This document shows positions 34,851 to 45,251 of a DNA stretch of 53,858 nt, one piece after another; position 1 is the stretch's first letter; each line of letters opens with the position of its first letter. The notes beneath the pieces are model-generated. The model made no database searches. It was not told the origin of the DNA and saw nothing but the letters and a program-made list of their open reading frames with translations. Origin of the DNA: Candidatus Nanopelagicales bacterium (lineage in GTDB: Bacteria; Actinomycetota; Actinomycetes; S36-B12; GCA-2699445). Where the stretch lies: assembly GCA_030700225.1 (NCBI GenBank), contig JAUYJT010000070.1, positions 1 to 53,858 of the forward strand, written 5' to 3'. A program made the position numbers and the translations under genes.

Positions 34851-36686
34851 ATGAGCCGACCAGTCGGGATCGACCTGGGCACTACCAACTCTGTCGTGGC
34901 CACTTTGGAAGGTGGCGAGCCGACAGTGATCGCGAACTCGGAGGGGTCCCGCACGACTCCATCTGTTGTCGCCTTCGCCAAGAATGGTGAGGTTCTGGTC
35001 GGTGAGGTCGCCAAGCGGCAGGCCGTTCAGAACGCGGATCGGACGATCCGGTCGGTCAAACGCCACATGGGAACGAACTGGTCGGAGAACATCGACGGCA
35101 AGAGTTACAACGCCCAGGAAATCAGCGCCCGCGTCCTGCAGAAGCTCAAGCGTGACGCCGAGGCGTACCTGGGCGAGACCGTGAGCGACGCGGTGATCAC
35201 GGTGCCGGCCTACTTCAACGACGCGCAGCGTCAGGCCACGAAGGAAGCTGGTGAGATCGCTGGCTTGACGGTGCTTCGCATCATCAATGAACCGACCGCC
35301 GCCGCGCTTGCCTACGGGCTCAACAAGGGCGACAAGGAACAGACGATCCTGGTGTTCGACCTTGGGGGTGGCACATTCGACGTGTCATTGCTGGAGATCG
35401 GCGAGGGTGTTGTCGAGGTCAAGGCCACAAGCGGCGACAACCACTTGGGTGGCGACGACTGGGACCAAAAGGTCGTCGACTGGTTGGCCTCTGAGTTCAA
35501 GAACGCTCATGGGATCGACCTGACGAAGGACAAGATGGCGATGCAGCGGCTTCGTGAGGCCGCGGAGAAGGCGAAGATCGAGCTGTCGTCCTCGGCGCAG
35601 ACCTCGATCAACCTGCCTTACATCACGGTCGACTCCGACAAGAACCCGCTGTTCCTGGACGAGACCTTGAGCCGCGCGCAGTTCGAGAAGATGACGTCGG
35701 ACTTGCTGGACCGGACCAAGGCGCCTTTCCAGCAAGTACTGAAGGACGTTGGCGTCAAGGTAGGCGACATCGACCACGTGGTCCTGGTCGGCGGTTCGAC
35801 CCGTATGCCCGCCGTTGTTGAAGTGGTCAAGAAGCTGGCCGGAAAGGAGCCGAACAAGGGCGTCAACCCCGACGAAGTCGTGGCTGTTGGCGCGGCCTTG
35901 CAGGCCGGAGTACTCAAGGGCGAGGTCAAGGATGTTCTGCTCCTGGACGTCACGCCGCTCTCACTCGGGATCGAGACCAAGGGCGGAATCATGACCAAGC
36001 TCATCGAGCGCAACACCACGATCCCGACGAAGAGATCCGAGATCTTCACCACAGCTGAGGACAACCAGCCGTCCGTGCTGATCCAGGTCTTCCAGGGCGA
36101 GCGGGAGATGGCGGCCTTCAACAAGAGGCTCGGTACGTTCGAGCTGACAGGGTTGCCGCCGGCGCCCCAGGGCGTTCCTCAGGTTGAGGTCACATTCGAC
36201 ATCGACGCGAACGGCATCGTGCATGTGTCGGCCAAGGACCTTGCCACCCAGAAGGTGCAGTCCATGACGATCTCTGGAGGGTCAGCCCTGAGCAGGGATG
36301 ACATCGAGCAGATGACCCGGGACGCCGAGGAGCACGCCGAGGAGGACCGGAAGCGCCGCGACGAAGCGGAGACACGAAACAATGGTGAAGCGCTTGTCCA
36401 TCAGACCGAGAAGTTCCTCGCGGAGAACCAGGACAAGATCGGTGAGGACGCGAAGTCCAATGTGGACGGACCACTCGATGAGCTCAGGAAGGCTCTGCAG
36501 GGCAGCGATGTCGATGCGATAAAGGCGGCCGTAGAGAAGCTCGCGACCGCGAGCCAGTCGCTGGGTGCGTCGATGTACGCGCAGGCGCAGGCGGATCAGC
36601 AAGCGGCTGGCGGTGGCGCTACTGAAGGCGCCTCCGACGAGGACGTGGTCGAGGCCGAGATTGTGGATGAGGACGAGGGCCAGTGA
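34851..36686 (+). CDS. dnaK: Chaperone DnaK (Hsp70)
   Basis: The 611-residue protein starts [18 protein letters not shown] after AAGAAGGAGACAACGC, with the ATPase motifs [40 protein letters not shown] and [13 protein letters not shown]. The substrate-binding domain ([20 protein letters not shown]) and helical lid are complete. It folds and refolds proteins with the two co-chaperones encoded next to it. It lacks a typical EEVD tail, ending with an acidic [13 protein letters not shown], usual for bacteria. Its last four bases overlap the grpE start. The HAIR-like element upstream predicts HspR control. Confidence 0.98.
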   Translation: MSRPVGIDLGTTNSVVATLEGGEPTVIANSEGSRTTPSVVAFAKNGEVLVGEVAKRQAVQNADRTIRSVKRHMGTNWSENIDGKSYNAQEISARVLQKLKRDAEAYLGETVSDAVITVPAYFNDAQRQATKEAGEIAGLTVLRIINEPTAAALAYGLNKGDKEQTILVFDLGGGTFDVSLLEIGEGVVEVKATSGDNHLGGDDWDQKVVDWLASEFKNAHGIDLTKDKMAMQRLREAAEKAKIELSSSAQTSINLPYITVDSDKNPLFLDETLSRAQFEKMTSDLLDRTKAPFQQVLKDVGVKVGDIDHVVLVGGSTRMPAVVEVVKKLAGKEPNKGVNPDEVVAVGAALQAGVLKGEVKDVLLLDVTPLSLGIETKGGIMTKLIERNTTIPTKRSEIFTTAEDNQPSVLIQVFQGEREMAAFNKRLGTFELTGLPPAPQGVPQVEVTFDIDANGIVHVSAKDLATQKVQSMTISGGSALSRDDIEQMTRDAEEHAEEDRKRRDEAETRNNGEALVHQTEKFLAENQDKIGEDAKSNVDGPLDELRKALQGSDVDAIKAAVEKLATASQSLGASMYAQAQADQQAAGGGATEGASDEDVVEAEIVDEDEGQ

Positions 36687-37258
36687 CACAACCGGACGAG
36701 GAAGGTGAGGGTGTCCGCATCAGGGACAGTCGCCGGATAGACCCGTTGACGTATGAGGTGCGCGAGTCTGCGCGTCAGGCAGCTGACCTGGCCGCTGAGG
36801 CGGCTGAGTCGCAGGTGCCCGGCGAGCCGGAGGGTGACGAGTCAGCGGCCAAGATCGCCGAGCTGACCGATCACCTCCAGCGCCTGTCAGCGGACTACGC
36901 CAACTACCGCAAGCGCGTTGACCGCGACCGGGCCCTCCAGGCGGAGGTGGCGATCGCTTCTGTGATGGTCGATCTTCTACCCGTCTTGGACGATGTGGAC
37001 CGGGCCCGCGACCATGGGGAGCTGGATGGCGGGTTCAAGGCCGTGGCCGATGCCATCGGTGGGCTAGTGGAGCGCAACGGTGTAAGTGGCTTCGGTGACG
37101 AGGGAGAGTCGTTTGACCCGACCGTTCACGAAGCGATGACGTCGGAAACGCGGGAGGATGTCGAGAGTCCGACAGTTGTCAAGGTCTACCAGCGAGGCTA
37201 CAAGATGGGCGAGCGCGTGCTGCGGCCGGCGCGCGTCGGGGTCGCTGATAAGGAGTGA
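36683..37258 (+). CDS. grpE: Nucleotide exchange factor GrpE
   Basis: The 191-residue protein starts at a GTG overlapping the dnaK stop (GTGA), a translational coupling. It has a Glu/Ala-rich coiled coil (about residues 30-95) and the GrpE core: [34 protein letters not shown], and the final beta domain [20 protein letters not shown] with [16 protein letters not shown]. GrpE removes ADP from DnaK and acts as a thermosensor. It is followed by a 72-bp gap before dnaJ. Confidence 0.96.
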   Translation: MTQPDEEGEGVRIRDSRRIDPLTYEVRESARQAADLAAEAAESQVPGEPEGDESAAKIAELTDHLQRLSADYANYRKRVDRDRALQAEVAIASVMVDLLPVLDDVDRARDHGELDGGFKAVADAIGGLVERNGVSGFGDEGESFDPTVHEAMTSETREDVESPTVVKVYQRGYKMGERVLRPARVGVADKE

Positions 37259-37330
37259 CCACTTCCCCAGGCTTCGCTGGGCGCTGGGGGGAGAGGTCCC
37301 CCAACCGCCGCGCGAGTGTGAGGAGGTGAC

Positions 37331-38488
37331 ATGGGTGCGCAGGACTGGGTCAGCAAGGACTACTACAAGGTCCTAGGCGTGTCCAAAGACGCCTCCGCCG
37401 CCGACATCAAGAAGGCCTACCGGAAGCTCGCGCGTGATCTTCACCCAGACACGAACCCGGACGACAAGAGGGCTGAGGAGCGGTTCAAGGCTGTATCCGA
37501 AGCCAACTCAATAGTTGGAGACGCGGCGAAGCGCAAGGAGTACGACGAAGCGCGTGCCATGTACGGCGGCGGTGCCCGGTTCCCGGGTGGCGGCCAGCCG
37601 GGTGGAGCCGGTTTCTCGGACATTTTCGGCGGAGCGGGTGGCAACATAAGCGACCTGTTCGGCGGGATCTTCAATCGCGGCGGGCGGGGGTCGGGGGCCA
37701 GGCGCGAACGCCGAGGCGCCGACGTAGAGACCGAAGTGACTCTGTCGTTCAACGACGCGCTTGACGGTGTGACGGTGCCGTTGCGCCTCACGGGCGAAGG
37801 CGCTTGCTCGGTGTGCCACGGTACGGGCGCCAAGACCGGCACTGTGCCGCGCGTTTGCCCTTCCTGCCAGGGGAGCGGCCACACGTCCAGGAACGCAGGC
37901 GGGTTCGCGTTTACCGAGCCGTGCCAGCAGTGCCGTGGCCGGGGCCTCGTGGTGGACGATCCCTGCACCGCTTGTCACGGGTCGGGCCGAGCCATGAGCA
38001 CGCGCACGGTGCAGACACGGATCCCGGCGGGCGTACGTGACGGTCAGCGGATCAGGCTCGCGGGCAAGGGAACTCCGGGGGAGGCTGGTGGCCCGGCCGG
38101 CGACCTCTACGTCGTGGTCCACGTGGCACCTCACCCGGTCTTTAGCCGCAGCGGCGACAACATCACCGTCACTGTTCCGGTGACCTTCCCGGAAGCGGCC
38201 CTCGGCGCACAGGTACCTGTCCCGATCCCCGGCGGTAGGGCGGTGACGGTCAAGATTCCGCCTGGCACCGGTAACAGACGGACATTTCGTGTGCGAGGCA
38301 AGGGTGCGCGGCGCCGCGATGGCACTCCGGGGGACTTGCTCGCGACAGTGGACATCGTCGTGCCCGAGAAGCTGGACAAGGAGGCCGCAGAGGCGCTGCG
38401 AGCCTACGAACAGGCGAGTGCGCAGTCAGATCCGCGGCTAGCGTTGATCCGTGACTCGGGCCCTCGCGCGGGATCAGGGGGGTTGTGA
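37331..38488 (+). CDS. dnaJ: Co-chaperone DnaJ, type I
   Basis: The 385-residue protein has a J-domain with the DnaK-stimulating HPD (ARDLHPDTNPDD), a Gly/Phe-rich linker, a zinc-finger module with four CXXCXGXG repeats (CSVCHGTG, CPSCQGSG, CQQCRGRG, CTACHGSG), and a C-terminal peptide-binding domain. It hands substrates to DnaK. The ribosome site is GTGAGGAGGTGAC before ATG 37331. Its stop overlaps the hspR start by one base. Confidence 0.97.
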   Translation: MGAQDWVSKDYYKVLGVSKDASAADIKKAYRKLARDLHPDTNPDDKRAEERFKAVSEANSIVGDAAKRKEYDEARAMYGGGARFPGGGQPGGAGFSDIFGGAGGNISDLFGGIFNRGGRGSGARRERRGADVETEVTLSFNDALDGVTVPLRLTGEGACSVCHGTGAKTGTVPRVCPSCQGSGHTSRNAGGFAFTEPCQQCRGRGLVVDDPCTACHGSGRAMSTRTVQTRIPAGVRDGQRIRLAGKGTPGEAGGPAGDLYVVVHVAPHPVFSRSGDNITVTVPVTFPEAALGAQVPVPIPGGRAVTVKIPPGTGNRRTFRVRGKGARRRDGTPGDLLATVDIVVPEKLDKEAAEALRAYEQASAQSDPRLALIRDSGPRAGSGGL

Positions 38489-38871
38489 TGGCGGCACGCA
38501 TCAGGGCTGACGTTTTCTCCGGCCGCGTTCAGGCTCGCCAGCCAGGGCTCGATGACCCCGTCTATGTGATGTCAGTGGCAGCTACGTTGGCGGGCCTGCA
38601 CCCCCAGACCCTTCGCCAATACGACCGGCTCGGGCTGGTCACGCCCGCTCGCAGCGGGGGGCGCAACCGGCTTTACTCCATGCGCGACATCTTGCGCTTG
38701 CAGCAGATCCAAAGACTAAGTGATGAGGGTGTGAACCTCGCGGGCATCCTGCGAATCTTGGACCTGGAAGCCGAGATCGATTCGCTTCGCGAGCGGCTGG
38801 AGGACGTTGTGGGCCGCGAGCGCTCGCGAGCGCTGGTTGTTTGGAGTCCTGACCGGAGGCGCCGGGCATGA
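38488..38871 (+). CDS. hspR: Heat-shock repressor HspR (MerR family)
   Basis: A 127-residue MerR-type regulator with DNA-binding helix segment YVMSVAATLAGLHPQTLRQY, then LGLVTPARSGGRNRLYSMRD. A dimerisation coiled coil is rich in Leu and Glu (IQRLSDEGVNLAGILRILDL). This is the classical last gene of the dnaK operon in actinobacteria and represses it by binding HAIR elements together with DnaK. The ATG at 38488 overlaps the dnaJ stop; GTG 38485 is an alternative. A 67-bp gap separates it from clpB. Confidence 0.93.
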   Translation: MAARIRADVFSGRVQARQPGLDDPVYVMSVAATLAGLHPQTLRQYDRLGLVTPARSGGRNRLYSMRDILRLQQIQRLSDEGVNLAGILRILDLEAEIDSLRERLEDVVGRERSRALVVWSPDRRRRA

Positions 38872-38938
38872 CCGGAATCCGACGACATGTTTGTCCGGGG
38901 GGTGGGCTTGCCCAGCCGCCGAGAAAAGGAGTCGACCG

Positions 38939-41521
38939 ATGGACCTGAACCTCACGACCAAGAGCCAGGAGGCGATCAGCGCGGCGGTCGCGGGAGCCGC
39001 CGCAGCGGGAAACGCCCACGTTGAACCGACGCATCTGCTGAAGGCTCTGCTCGACCAGCACGACGGAATCGCGTGCGCGCTGCTGCAGTCGCTCGACATT
39101 GACCAGGGGGAACTTGCCGCCGCGACAGTTCGGATCTTGGAATCTCTGCCTAGCAGTACCGGGGCCACCGTCGCACAGCCCCAATTCAGCAACGCCCTTT
39201 ACGGCGTGCTCAAGCAGGCACAGTCCCTGGCCGGCGAGCGCGGTGACGAGTACATCTCCACCGAGCACATGCTCGTGGCTCTGGCGGACGTGCCCCCAAC
39301 CGGCGATCTGCTGTCCGGAAGTGGCGCGACCCAGGCCAGGCTGATCGATGCTTTGTCCAGCTTGCGGGGGGACGCGCGGGTCACGACACCAGACCCAGAG
39401 GGCACGTTTCAGTCTTTGGAGAAGTATGGACAGGATCTGACGGCTCTGGCTCGTGAAGGGAAGATCGATCCCGTGATCGGCCGGGATGCTGAGATCCGTC
39501 GGATCATCCAGGTCCTCTCGCGGCGAACGAAGAACAACCCAGTGCTGATAGGCGAACCTGGCGTGGGCAAGACGGCTGTGGTTGAAGGGTTGGCGCAGCG
39601 CATTGTCGCGGGCGACATCCCCGATTCTTTGCGTGGCAAACGGATCGTTGCCCTGGACTTGGCGGCGATGGTCGCGGGAGCCAAGTACCGCGGCGAATTC
39701 GAGGAGCGCCTGAAGGCTGTCCTGCGTGAGATCAAGGATTCCGAAGGCCAGGTGATCACGTTCATCGACGAACTTCACACGGTCGTCGGGGCTGGCGCGA
39801 GTGGCGAATCCGCGATGGACGCTGGCAACATGCTCAAGCCCATGCTCGCTCGCGGCGAGTTGCGGATGGTGGGTGCGACGACGCTTGATGAGTACCGCGA
39901 GCGCATCGAGAAGGACCCCGCACTGGAACGCCGGTTCCAGCAGGTGATGGTCAGCGAACCCAGCGTCGAGGACACGATCGGGATTCTGCGCGGCATAAGG
40001 GAGAAGTACGAGGCGCACCACAAGGTAGCGATCGCCGACCAAGCGCTCGTGGCAGCCGCGACCATGTCCGACCGCTACATCACCGGCAGGTTCTTGCCCG
40101 ACAAGGCGATTGACTTGGTGGACGAGGCGGCGTCCCGGCTGCGGATGGAGATCGATTCCTCACCGGTCGAGATCGACGAACTCCAACGGGCTGTCGACCG
40201 GCTTCACATGGAGGAACTAGCGCTGAGCAAGGAGACAGACGAAGCCAGCGTTGAGCGGCTGACAAAGCTCCGGACTGACCTGGCCGACAGGGAGGAGAAG
40301 CTCGACGGACTGAAGGTCCGGTGGGAGCAGGAGAAGTCTGGACTGGACTTGATCGGCGAGCTGAAGATACGGATCGATGAGCTGCGCAGCATCGCTGAGA
40401 GGGCCACTCGTGAAGGTGATTTCGAGCAGGCTTCGCGGATCCTGTACGCGGAGATTCCCGCGCTGGAGCGCAATCTGGAAGAGGCTGTCGCCGCGACGAA
40501 TGAGCGCGAGGCTGCCATGGTGGCCGAGGAGGTGACGGCCAATGACGTCGCCGGAGTTGTCGCGGCATGGACGGGGATCCCAGCGGGCCGACTGCTGGAG
40601 GGCGACACCCAGAAGCTGCTGAGGATGGAGGAGGAGCTGGCCAAGCGCGTGGTCGGCCAGCCTGAGGCGGTGCGCGCCGTCTCAGACGCCGTGCGCCGCG
40701 CCCGTGCCGGAATCGCCGACCCGAACCGGCCGACAGGTTCGTTCTTGTTCCTTGGGCCCACCGGCGTAGGCAAGACGGAGTTGGCCAAGGCCTTGGCCGA
40801 GTTCCTGTTCGACGATGAACGCGCTATCACTCGGATTGACATGAGCGAATACGGCGAGAAGCACTCGGTCGCCCGGTTAGTCGGCGCACCTCCTGGCTAC
40901 ATCGGGTACGAGGAAGGCGGACAGCTGACTGAGGCCATTCGCCGCCGCCCCTACGCGGTGGTCTTGCTCGACGAGGTCGAGAAGGCCCATCCCGAAGTGT
41001 TCGATATCTTGCTGCAGGTTCTGGACGACGGGCGCCTAACTGACGGGCAGGGTCGGACGGTGGACTTCCGCAACGCGATCCTTGTCCTGACATCGAATAT
41101 GGGCTCGCAGTACCTGGTGGAGCAGAACGTCCCGTTCAGCCGACGCCGTGAGCTAGTGATGGACACTGTGCGGTCGACTCTGAAGCCGGAGTTCTTGAAT
41201 CGCCTCGATGAGGCCGTGATGTTCCAGCCGCTTGGGACCGCGGAGCTTACCCGGATCGTTGACCTTCAGCTGGATCTGCTGGCACGGCGGCTCGCTGATC
41301 GGCGCCTCGTCCTGGACGTGACCCAGGCGGCGAAGGACTGGTTGGCGCTGAAGGGGTTTGACCCGGCGTACGGAGCCAGGCCGCTGCGGCGGCTAGTTCA
41401 ATCGGCCGTCGGTGACTCTCTCGCTAGGGGGATCTTGTCCGGCGAGATCCGTGACGGTGACACCGTTGTAGTGGACGTCTCCGCCGAAGACATGGACGCG
41501 CTGTCGGTTTCCCGGGTCTAG
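38939..41521 (+). CDS. clpB: Disaggregase ClpB (Hsp100)
   Basis: The 860-residue protein starts [17 protein letters not shown] after AAAAGGAG. It holds the N-domain (ending about residue 145), NBD1 with Walker A GEPGVGKT, the long coiled-coil middle domain, and NBD2 with [34 protein letters not shown] and [13 protein letters not shown]. ClpB pulls aggregated proteins apart for DnaK. No HAIR element was found in the hspR-clpB gap, so clpB may be read from the operon promoter. The N-terminal frame before 38939 overlaps hspR. A large inverted repeat follows the stop. Confidence 0.97.
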   Translation: MDLNLTTKSQEAISAAVAGAAAAGNAHVEPTHLLKALLDQHDGIACALLQSLDIDQGELAAATVRILESLPSSTGATVAQPQFSNALYGVLKQAQSLAGERGDEYISTEHMLVALADVPPTGDLLSGSGATQARLIDALSSLRGDARVTTPDPEGTFQSLEKYGQDLTALAREGKIDPVIGRDAEIRRIIQVLSRRTKNNPVLIGEPGVGKTAVVEGLAQRIVAGDIPDSLRGKRIVALDLAAMVAGAKYRGEFEERLKAVLREIKDSEGQVITFIDELHTVVGAGASGESAMDAGNMLKPMLARGELRMVGATTLDEYRERIEKDPALERRFQQVMVSEPSVEDTIGILRGIREKYEAHHKVAIADQALVAAATMSDRYITGRFLPDKAIDLVDEAASRLRMEIDSSPVEIDELQRAVDRLHMEELALSKETDEASVERLTKLRTDLADREEKLDGLKVRWEQEKSGLDLIGELKIRIDELRSIAERATREGDFEQASRILYAEIPALERNLEEAVAATNEREAAMVAEEVTANDVAGVVAAWTGIPAGRLLEGDTQKLLRMEEELAKRVVGQPEAVRAVSDAVRRARAGIADPNRPTGSFLFLGPTGVGKTELAKALAEFLFDDERAITRIDMSEYGEKHSVARLVGAPPGYIGYEEGGQLTEAIRRRPYAVVLLDEVEKAHPEVFDILLQVLDDGRLTDGQGRTVDFRNAILVLTSNMGSQYLVEQNVPFSRRRELVMDTVRSTLKPEFLNRLDEAVMFQPLGTAELTRIVDLQLDLLARRLADRRLVLDVTQAAKDWLALKGFDPAYGARPLRRLVQSAVGDSLARGILSGEIRDGDTVVVDVSAEDMDALSVSRV

Positions 41522-41603
41522 CCTGAATGTCTAGCCTGCCCGGTCGCCGGCCCCGGGTCGTGGGTCGCGGGTCGCGGGGCCCCGGGGCTCTGCCTCCCGC
41601 CGA

Positions 41604-41708
41604 GTTAGCGGCCGTTCCCGACAAACGCGAATGTTTGGGTACAGACGCGCCCGTTGCAACGGTAGTTTCCTTGCGTAACGGTCGCGTTTGTCAGGAACGG
41701 CCGCTAAC
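41604..41708. repeat. 105-bp element with 27-bp inverted repeats (MITE-like)
   Basis: Arms at 41604-41630 (starting GTTAGCGGCCGTTCC) and 41682-41708 are reverse complements with a single mismatch. The 51-bp spacer contains a perfect 12-bp palindrome CCGTTGCAACGG. No open frame of note. It lies between the convergent clpB and tatC genes, so it could be a bidirectional terminator or a miniature inverted-repeat transposable element. No clear target duplication is seen. Confidence 0.9.
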
Positions 41709-41733
41709 CCCGGGGGTGGAGAGGGGGCACCTC

Positions 41734-42660
41734 CTACAGCGGCGTTGGCTGGTCGTCTCCGGCGCCAGACTGGGTGGAGGAGACCTCTCCCCCGCCAGGC
41801 TGGGAGACCCCCAGCGGTGAAGTCTCGTCGTCGGCCCAGTCCGAGTACTCAGGCTCGGCTCGGCGACGGGCGCGGCGCTTGTCGTTCAGGAAGCAGAAGC
41901 CGAGCGCGAGTCCGACCAGAAGCAGAATCGGCAGAGCGAGTTCGAGCAGCGTGATGGGGTCTCCGGTAGGAGTCGCGACGGCCGCGAACACGAAGACCGC
42001 GAAGATGATGAAGCGCCACCATGACGCCAGCCGCTTGCCGGTCAGGACGCCGACGATGTTCAGCGCCACGAGTATCAACGGCGTCAGGAAGCCGACACCG
42101 AAGATGACGACCATCCGCGTGAAGAAAGACAAGTAGGTGTCGATCGGCATGTAGTTGGCCACCCCGCTCGGCGTGAATCCGAGCAGTAGATCCAACGCCT
42201 TGGGCAGGACCCAGTAGGACAGGAACACACCCGTCAGGAACAAGGGCACGGCCGCGCCGACGAACGCGAAAGTCCACAGCTTCTCGCGCTTGCGCAGACC
42301 CGGCGTGATGAAACGCCACATCTGGTAGATCCACACAGGAGAGGCCAGGATGACGCCGGCGACTGCCGAAACTTGGAGCTGCAGGGTGAAGGCTTGTGTG
42401 ACCCCAGTGACGACGAGCTTGACGTCCTTGTCCGCGCTCTGGGCTGAAGCTATGACCGAGTCGATCGGTGCGCGGAGAATGGCGAAGATCTGGTCATAGA
42501 AGATCCATCCGACGACCGTGCCGACTAAAACCGCTAGAGCGCTCTTGACGACTCGGCTGCGTAGTTCGCGCAGATGATCTGTGATGGACATTCCACTGGG
42601 AGCCTCAGACGCCGACTCGTCAAGCACCCGGGTCGCATCCTCAGTCTGGTCCGTCGTCAT
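41734..42660 (-). CDS. tatC: Sec-independent translocase TatC
   Basis: The 308-residue membrane protein has six helices and the TatC marks: MSITDHLRELRSRVVKSALAVL (twin-arginine recognition region), SPVWIYQMWRFITPGLRKRE, and FLTPLILVALNIVGVLT. The C-terminal cytoplasmic tail is long and basic/acidic (RRARRRAEPEYSDWADDE), a common actinobacterial feature. It forms the receptor for folded, twin-arginine substrates with TatA/B. It lies 22 bp after tatA on the same strand. Confidence 0.96.
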   Translation of the reverse strand: MTTDQTEDATRVLDESASEAPSGMSITDHLRELRSRVVKSALAVLVGTVVGWIFYDQIFAILRAPIDSVIASAQSADKDVKLVVTGVTQAFTLQLQVSAVAGVILASPVWIYQMWRFITPGLRKREKLWTFAFVGAAVPLFLTGVFLSYWVLPKALDLLLGFTPSGVANYMPIDTYLSFFTRMVVIFGVGFLTPLILVALNIVGVLTGKRLASWWRFIIFAVFVFAAVATPTGDPITLLELALPILLLVGLALGFCFLNDKRRARRRAEPEYSDWADDETSPLGVSQPGGGEVSSTQSGAGDDQPTPL

Positions 42661-42682
42661 CTTGACACCGCACTGATCGAAG

Positions 42683-42937
42683 CTAGCCGTCTACCTCGAG
42701 CTTGGGGGCAGATGCAGCCTTCGCGGGCTCTTCGGTCTCAGTTACAGCGGCAGGTTCCGTTGATCCGGCGACCGCCTGTTCGGGCTCATCCTCGACTAGC
42801 CCCTTCGTCTCGGCCTTGAAGATCCGCAAGGACCTGCCAAGCCCTCTCGCCGCGTCCGGCAGCTTCTTGTAGCCCCCGAAAAGCAAGAGAGCTAGCAGGA
42901 CAATGATGATCAGTTGCCATCCTCTGACATTAGCCAT
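42683..42937 (-). CDS. tatA: Sec-independent translocase TatA
   Basis: An 84-residue protein with an N-terminal helix ([21 protein letters not shown]), the FGxxKLP hinge, an amphipathic helix ([17 protein letters not shown]) and an acidic, low-complexity tail. This is the TatA pattern, and it forms the pore component of the twin-arginine system. An ATG at 42937 is used; no clear ribosome site precedes it. The longer frame to 43744 on this strand fuses unrelated sequence. Confidence 0.93.
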   Translation of the reverse strand: MANVRGWQLIIIVLLALLLFGGYKKLPDAARGLGRSLRIFKAETKGLVEDEPEQAVAGSTEPAAVTETEEPAKAASAPKLEVDG

Positions 42938-43042
42938 GAACACAGCGTACGCCTGCTTTCGACCGCTGAGACCCGGCGGCAATGCGGGGTAAGCCACACC
43001 TGGTTGGCGGAAAGCCGACCTGGGGGGGACAATGGCCCGGTG

Positions 43043-43480
43043 ATGGACGTTGGGTGGGGCGAGCTTCTCATTCTGGGCGTCTTCGCGCTGCTGATCTTTG
43101 GGCCGGACAAGTTGCCAAAGGCTGCGGCCGAGGCGGGGCGCTACGTGCGCAAGCTCCGGACTGTCGCTCAGGGTGTGCAGCAGGATCTCGCTGTCGGCGG
43201 CGTGGACCTGCGCGACATCAAGAAGGAGCTCGGCGGCTTGGCGGACATCAAGAGGGATCTCACCGGCCTGACCGATCTGCACCCCAAACGAATCATCACC
43301 TCCGCGTTGGCCGAGCCGACTTCGAGTCCGAACGGCTCCGAACCGGCGAGCGGCTCCGAACCGGTCGTGCTCAAACCAACGACCCAGTCGCCGTCGTATC
43401 TCGGGCCGAGCGCCTCGCCGACCAAGAAGGATGCACCGGCCGAGGTCGCTCCCGAGTCTTCTGCGACCGACGCCAGCTAG
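43043..43480 (+). CDS. tatB: Sec-independent translocase TatB-like protein
   Basis: The 145-residue protein begins [32 protein letters not shown] and an amphipathic helix, then a long Pro/Ser-rich tail. The Glu in the membrane helix (GELLIL) and the longer size point to TatB over TatA. It is divergent from tatA-tatC with 105 bp between the starts, so the translocase comes from two opposing transcripts. GTG 43040 is an alternative start. Confidence 0.85.
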   Translation: MDVGWGELLILGVFALLIFGPDKLPKAAAEAGRYVRKLRTVAQGVQQDLAVGGVDLRDIKKELGGLADIKRDLTGLTDLHPKRIITSALAEPTSSPNGSEPASGSEPVVLKPTTQSPSYLGPSASPTKKDAPAEVAPESSATDAS

Positions 43481-43570
43481 CTCGATCTGGAGTCCAACGC
43501 GACGATCGTCGACGTGAAGGCGATGGCCAGCCTCGAGCCCATTGACGGTAGCCCTGGCTCTTGGAGGAGA

Positions 43571-43753
43571 GCGGCGCAGCCGCTCCAGCTCGGCCCGCTC
43601 GTCGATGTCCAACGCCGACGGCGGGTCATCCATCGCAGCCCGCTTCACCGCCACCCACCGGCCTAGCAGCTGCTCCCCGCCCCCGATCTCGCCAGCAGCG
43701 TGTGCGATCGGGCGGCTGACCTTCAACGCGACCATAATCAGCACTGGCGCGAA
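43571..43753 (-). pseudogene. IS3-family OrfA remnant
   Basis: Reading the minus strand gives [20 protein letters not shown], then [15 protein letters not shown] and [13 protein letters not shown]. This is the helix-turn-helix and leucine-zipper start of an IS3-family OrfA. Homology ends after LERLRR with unrelated sequence, the start region is degraded, and no OrfB integrase is next to it. It is therefore a fossil of a former insertion. Confidence 0.7.
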
Positions 43754-44267
43754 CAGCTACCGGCTCAAAACCAGCCGGAACCGCGCCAGATCGCCGAACC
43801 GCGACCGCAACCCGGAAACGCGGCCCACGGCGACACCGCCACCGACTCGTATGGGCCGGATGTGACGGGCTCGTCGTCTGACAGGAGACCTACGATCGCG
43901 GCAGCTACGCCCGCCTGCACCTGGGGGGCACGCAGCGACACAACAGATGACGTCCTGCCGCATTGGACCGAGGGGCCACGGCAGGCATGCGACGACTCGG
44001 GCTGGGGATGCTGCTCGGCGTCACCGCGATGTCAGCCGGATCCCACACCGAGCCCGGAGGGTACCGGGTGCCTGGCGACGCGGAGCCCGAGTTCCACCGT
44101 AGGCGATCAGTTACCGGAAACGCCCCCCCGTCAAGACGGGGGGGCGTTTCCAATCAGGCACCGAGTGGAGGCCCTCCGGTTGGAGTTCCCATACATCCCG
44201 GCCTCGGTGGTGTCGAACGGGCCCCATTCTGTGGTCGGGGGCGGCGCCCGTCAGGCGTTGGCCCGTT
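43754..44267. other. Gene-poor degraded stretch with terminator hairpin
   Basis: No frame in this stretch looks like a gene: the frames present overlap each other and have no recognisable domain. It contains the long hairpin at 44116-44151. Together with the IS3 remnant on its left it looks like decayed accessory DNA. Confidence 0.6.
44116..44151. terminator. Long perfect hairpin, terminator
   Basis: GGAAACGCCCCCCCGTC (44116-44132) and its complement (44135-44151) give a 17-bp perfect stem with a 2-base loop (AA). It lies about 116 bp beyond the stop of the membrane-protein gene at 44268, on the side expected for its terminator. Confidence 0.85.
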
Positions 44268-44975
44268 TCACTCGGCGCCGACGCCCGCTCCCGCGAGGCC
44301 AGAACCCGTCTCGACCCGCCCATAGCTGACCCAAAGGATTCCACCTCCGGCCAGCAACAGCGTCACGCCGATCCCGGCCAACAAGCCAGCGAGCGCCAGG
44401 CCCAACTGCAGTACGGAGGCGCTGACCGAACCCACACCGAGCTCGGCGATCAGGGCATGCGCGGTTGCGCTCCACGCCATCTCCCGAGCGGGTCCCTCGA
44501 TCGGGTGCTCCCGGTCGAAGTCGGTCCAGTAGCGACCGTCGACGTCGAACTCATACGTCCCAGGCTTGAAGGTCTCGCCCTTGTACTCGACCGGCTCCTC
44601 CAGCACGACCGTCTGCGTGCCATTGAGGACGTGGTAGGCGATGGTCGCCATCTGGTACATGTACTCAGTGGCGGTGTTCACCAGGGGGTCGTTGGGGTCG
44701 AGGTCGGACTGAACGACCGGGTATTTCCAGTCCTCGGCGAGTACCTTCATGATCGCCTCGGCGCCCTCGGTCTTGCCACGGTCGACCAACTGGCCGTCCG
44801 CATTGTAGGTCAGGACAACGTTCTCCTTCTCGCTGAACGCCTGCAGGGAGCCGGAGCCGCCCTGGACCTTGGCGAAGGCGACGCCGCCACCTACCAGGAA
44901 GCCCAGACCGATGACGGCGAGTACCACCCCCAGCGTTCTCAAGCGAGTGTTCAACGCTCCTAGGCGAGTGCTCAT
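44268..44975 (-). CDS. Two-helix membrane protein of unknown function
   Basis: The 235-residue protein starts behind AAAGGAGATC. It has an N-terminal helix (TLGVVLAVIGLGFLVGGGVA), an extracytoplasmic domain of about 130 residues with ENVVLTYNADGQLVDRG and ATEYMYQMATIAYHVLNGTQ, and a C-terminal helix (GLALAGLLAGIGVTLLLAGG). It resembles actinobacterial aromatic-ring-opening-unrelated membrane proteins of unknown role; I do not recognise a family with certainty. It stands alone between remnants. Confidence 0.75.
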   Translation of the reverse strand: MSTRLGALNTRLRTLGVVLAVIGLGFLVGGGVAFAKVQGGSGSLQAFSEKENVVLTYNADGQLVDRGKTEGAEAIMKVLAEDWKYPVVQSDLDPNDPLVNTATEYMYQMATIAYHVLNGTQTVVLEEPVEYKGETFKPGTYEFDVDGRYWTDFDREHPIEGPAREMAWSATAHALIAELGVGSVSASVLQLGLALAGLLAGIGVTLLLAGGGILWVSYGRVETGSGLAGAGVGAE

Positions 44976-44995
44976 GATTGATCTCCTTTGCTCTC

Positions 44996-45038
44996 TAGGC
45001 CGAAGCCCAGCGCTATTCGAGGCCTGAACTTCGGCCTA
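44996..45038. repeat. 10-bp inverted repeat upstream of membrane protein gene
   Basis: TAGGCCGAAG (44996-45005) and CTTCGGCCTA (45029-45038) are perfect inverted repeats with a 23-bp spacer, just upstream of the ribosome site of the gene at 44975. It could be an operator or leader hairpin. Confidence 0.5.
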
Positions 45039-45251
45039 GGGCAAGTCTTCCTGAGTAACGAGGAAGCAGTCAAGAACTCACGGTGTGTCACCGGTCACTG
45101 TGGTAATCCCCTGGGAGAGCGCGTAGACGGGTCCCTCTCAGCATGACGTACCCATCTACACGCTTCGGGGGATTGACACGGGACATTCCGACGGTTGCTC
45201 GCCTTCTCCTTCACGTCATCCTGCCTCTTGAAGAGCACCGACATGGCCCCG

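Noticed and set aside
38639-40042. 467-residue minus-strand frame
   Set aside because: It lies wholly antisense to hspR and clpB and has no recognisable domain.
42683-43744. 354-residue minus-strand frame
   Set aside because: It is tatA plus unrelated upstream sequence antisense to tatB and the IS3 remnant, not one gene.
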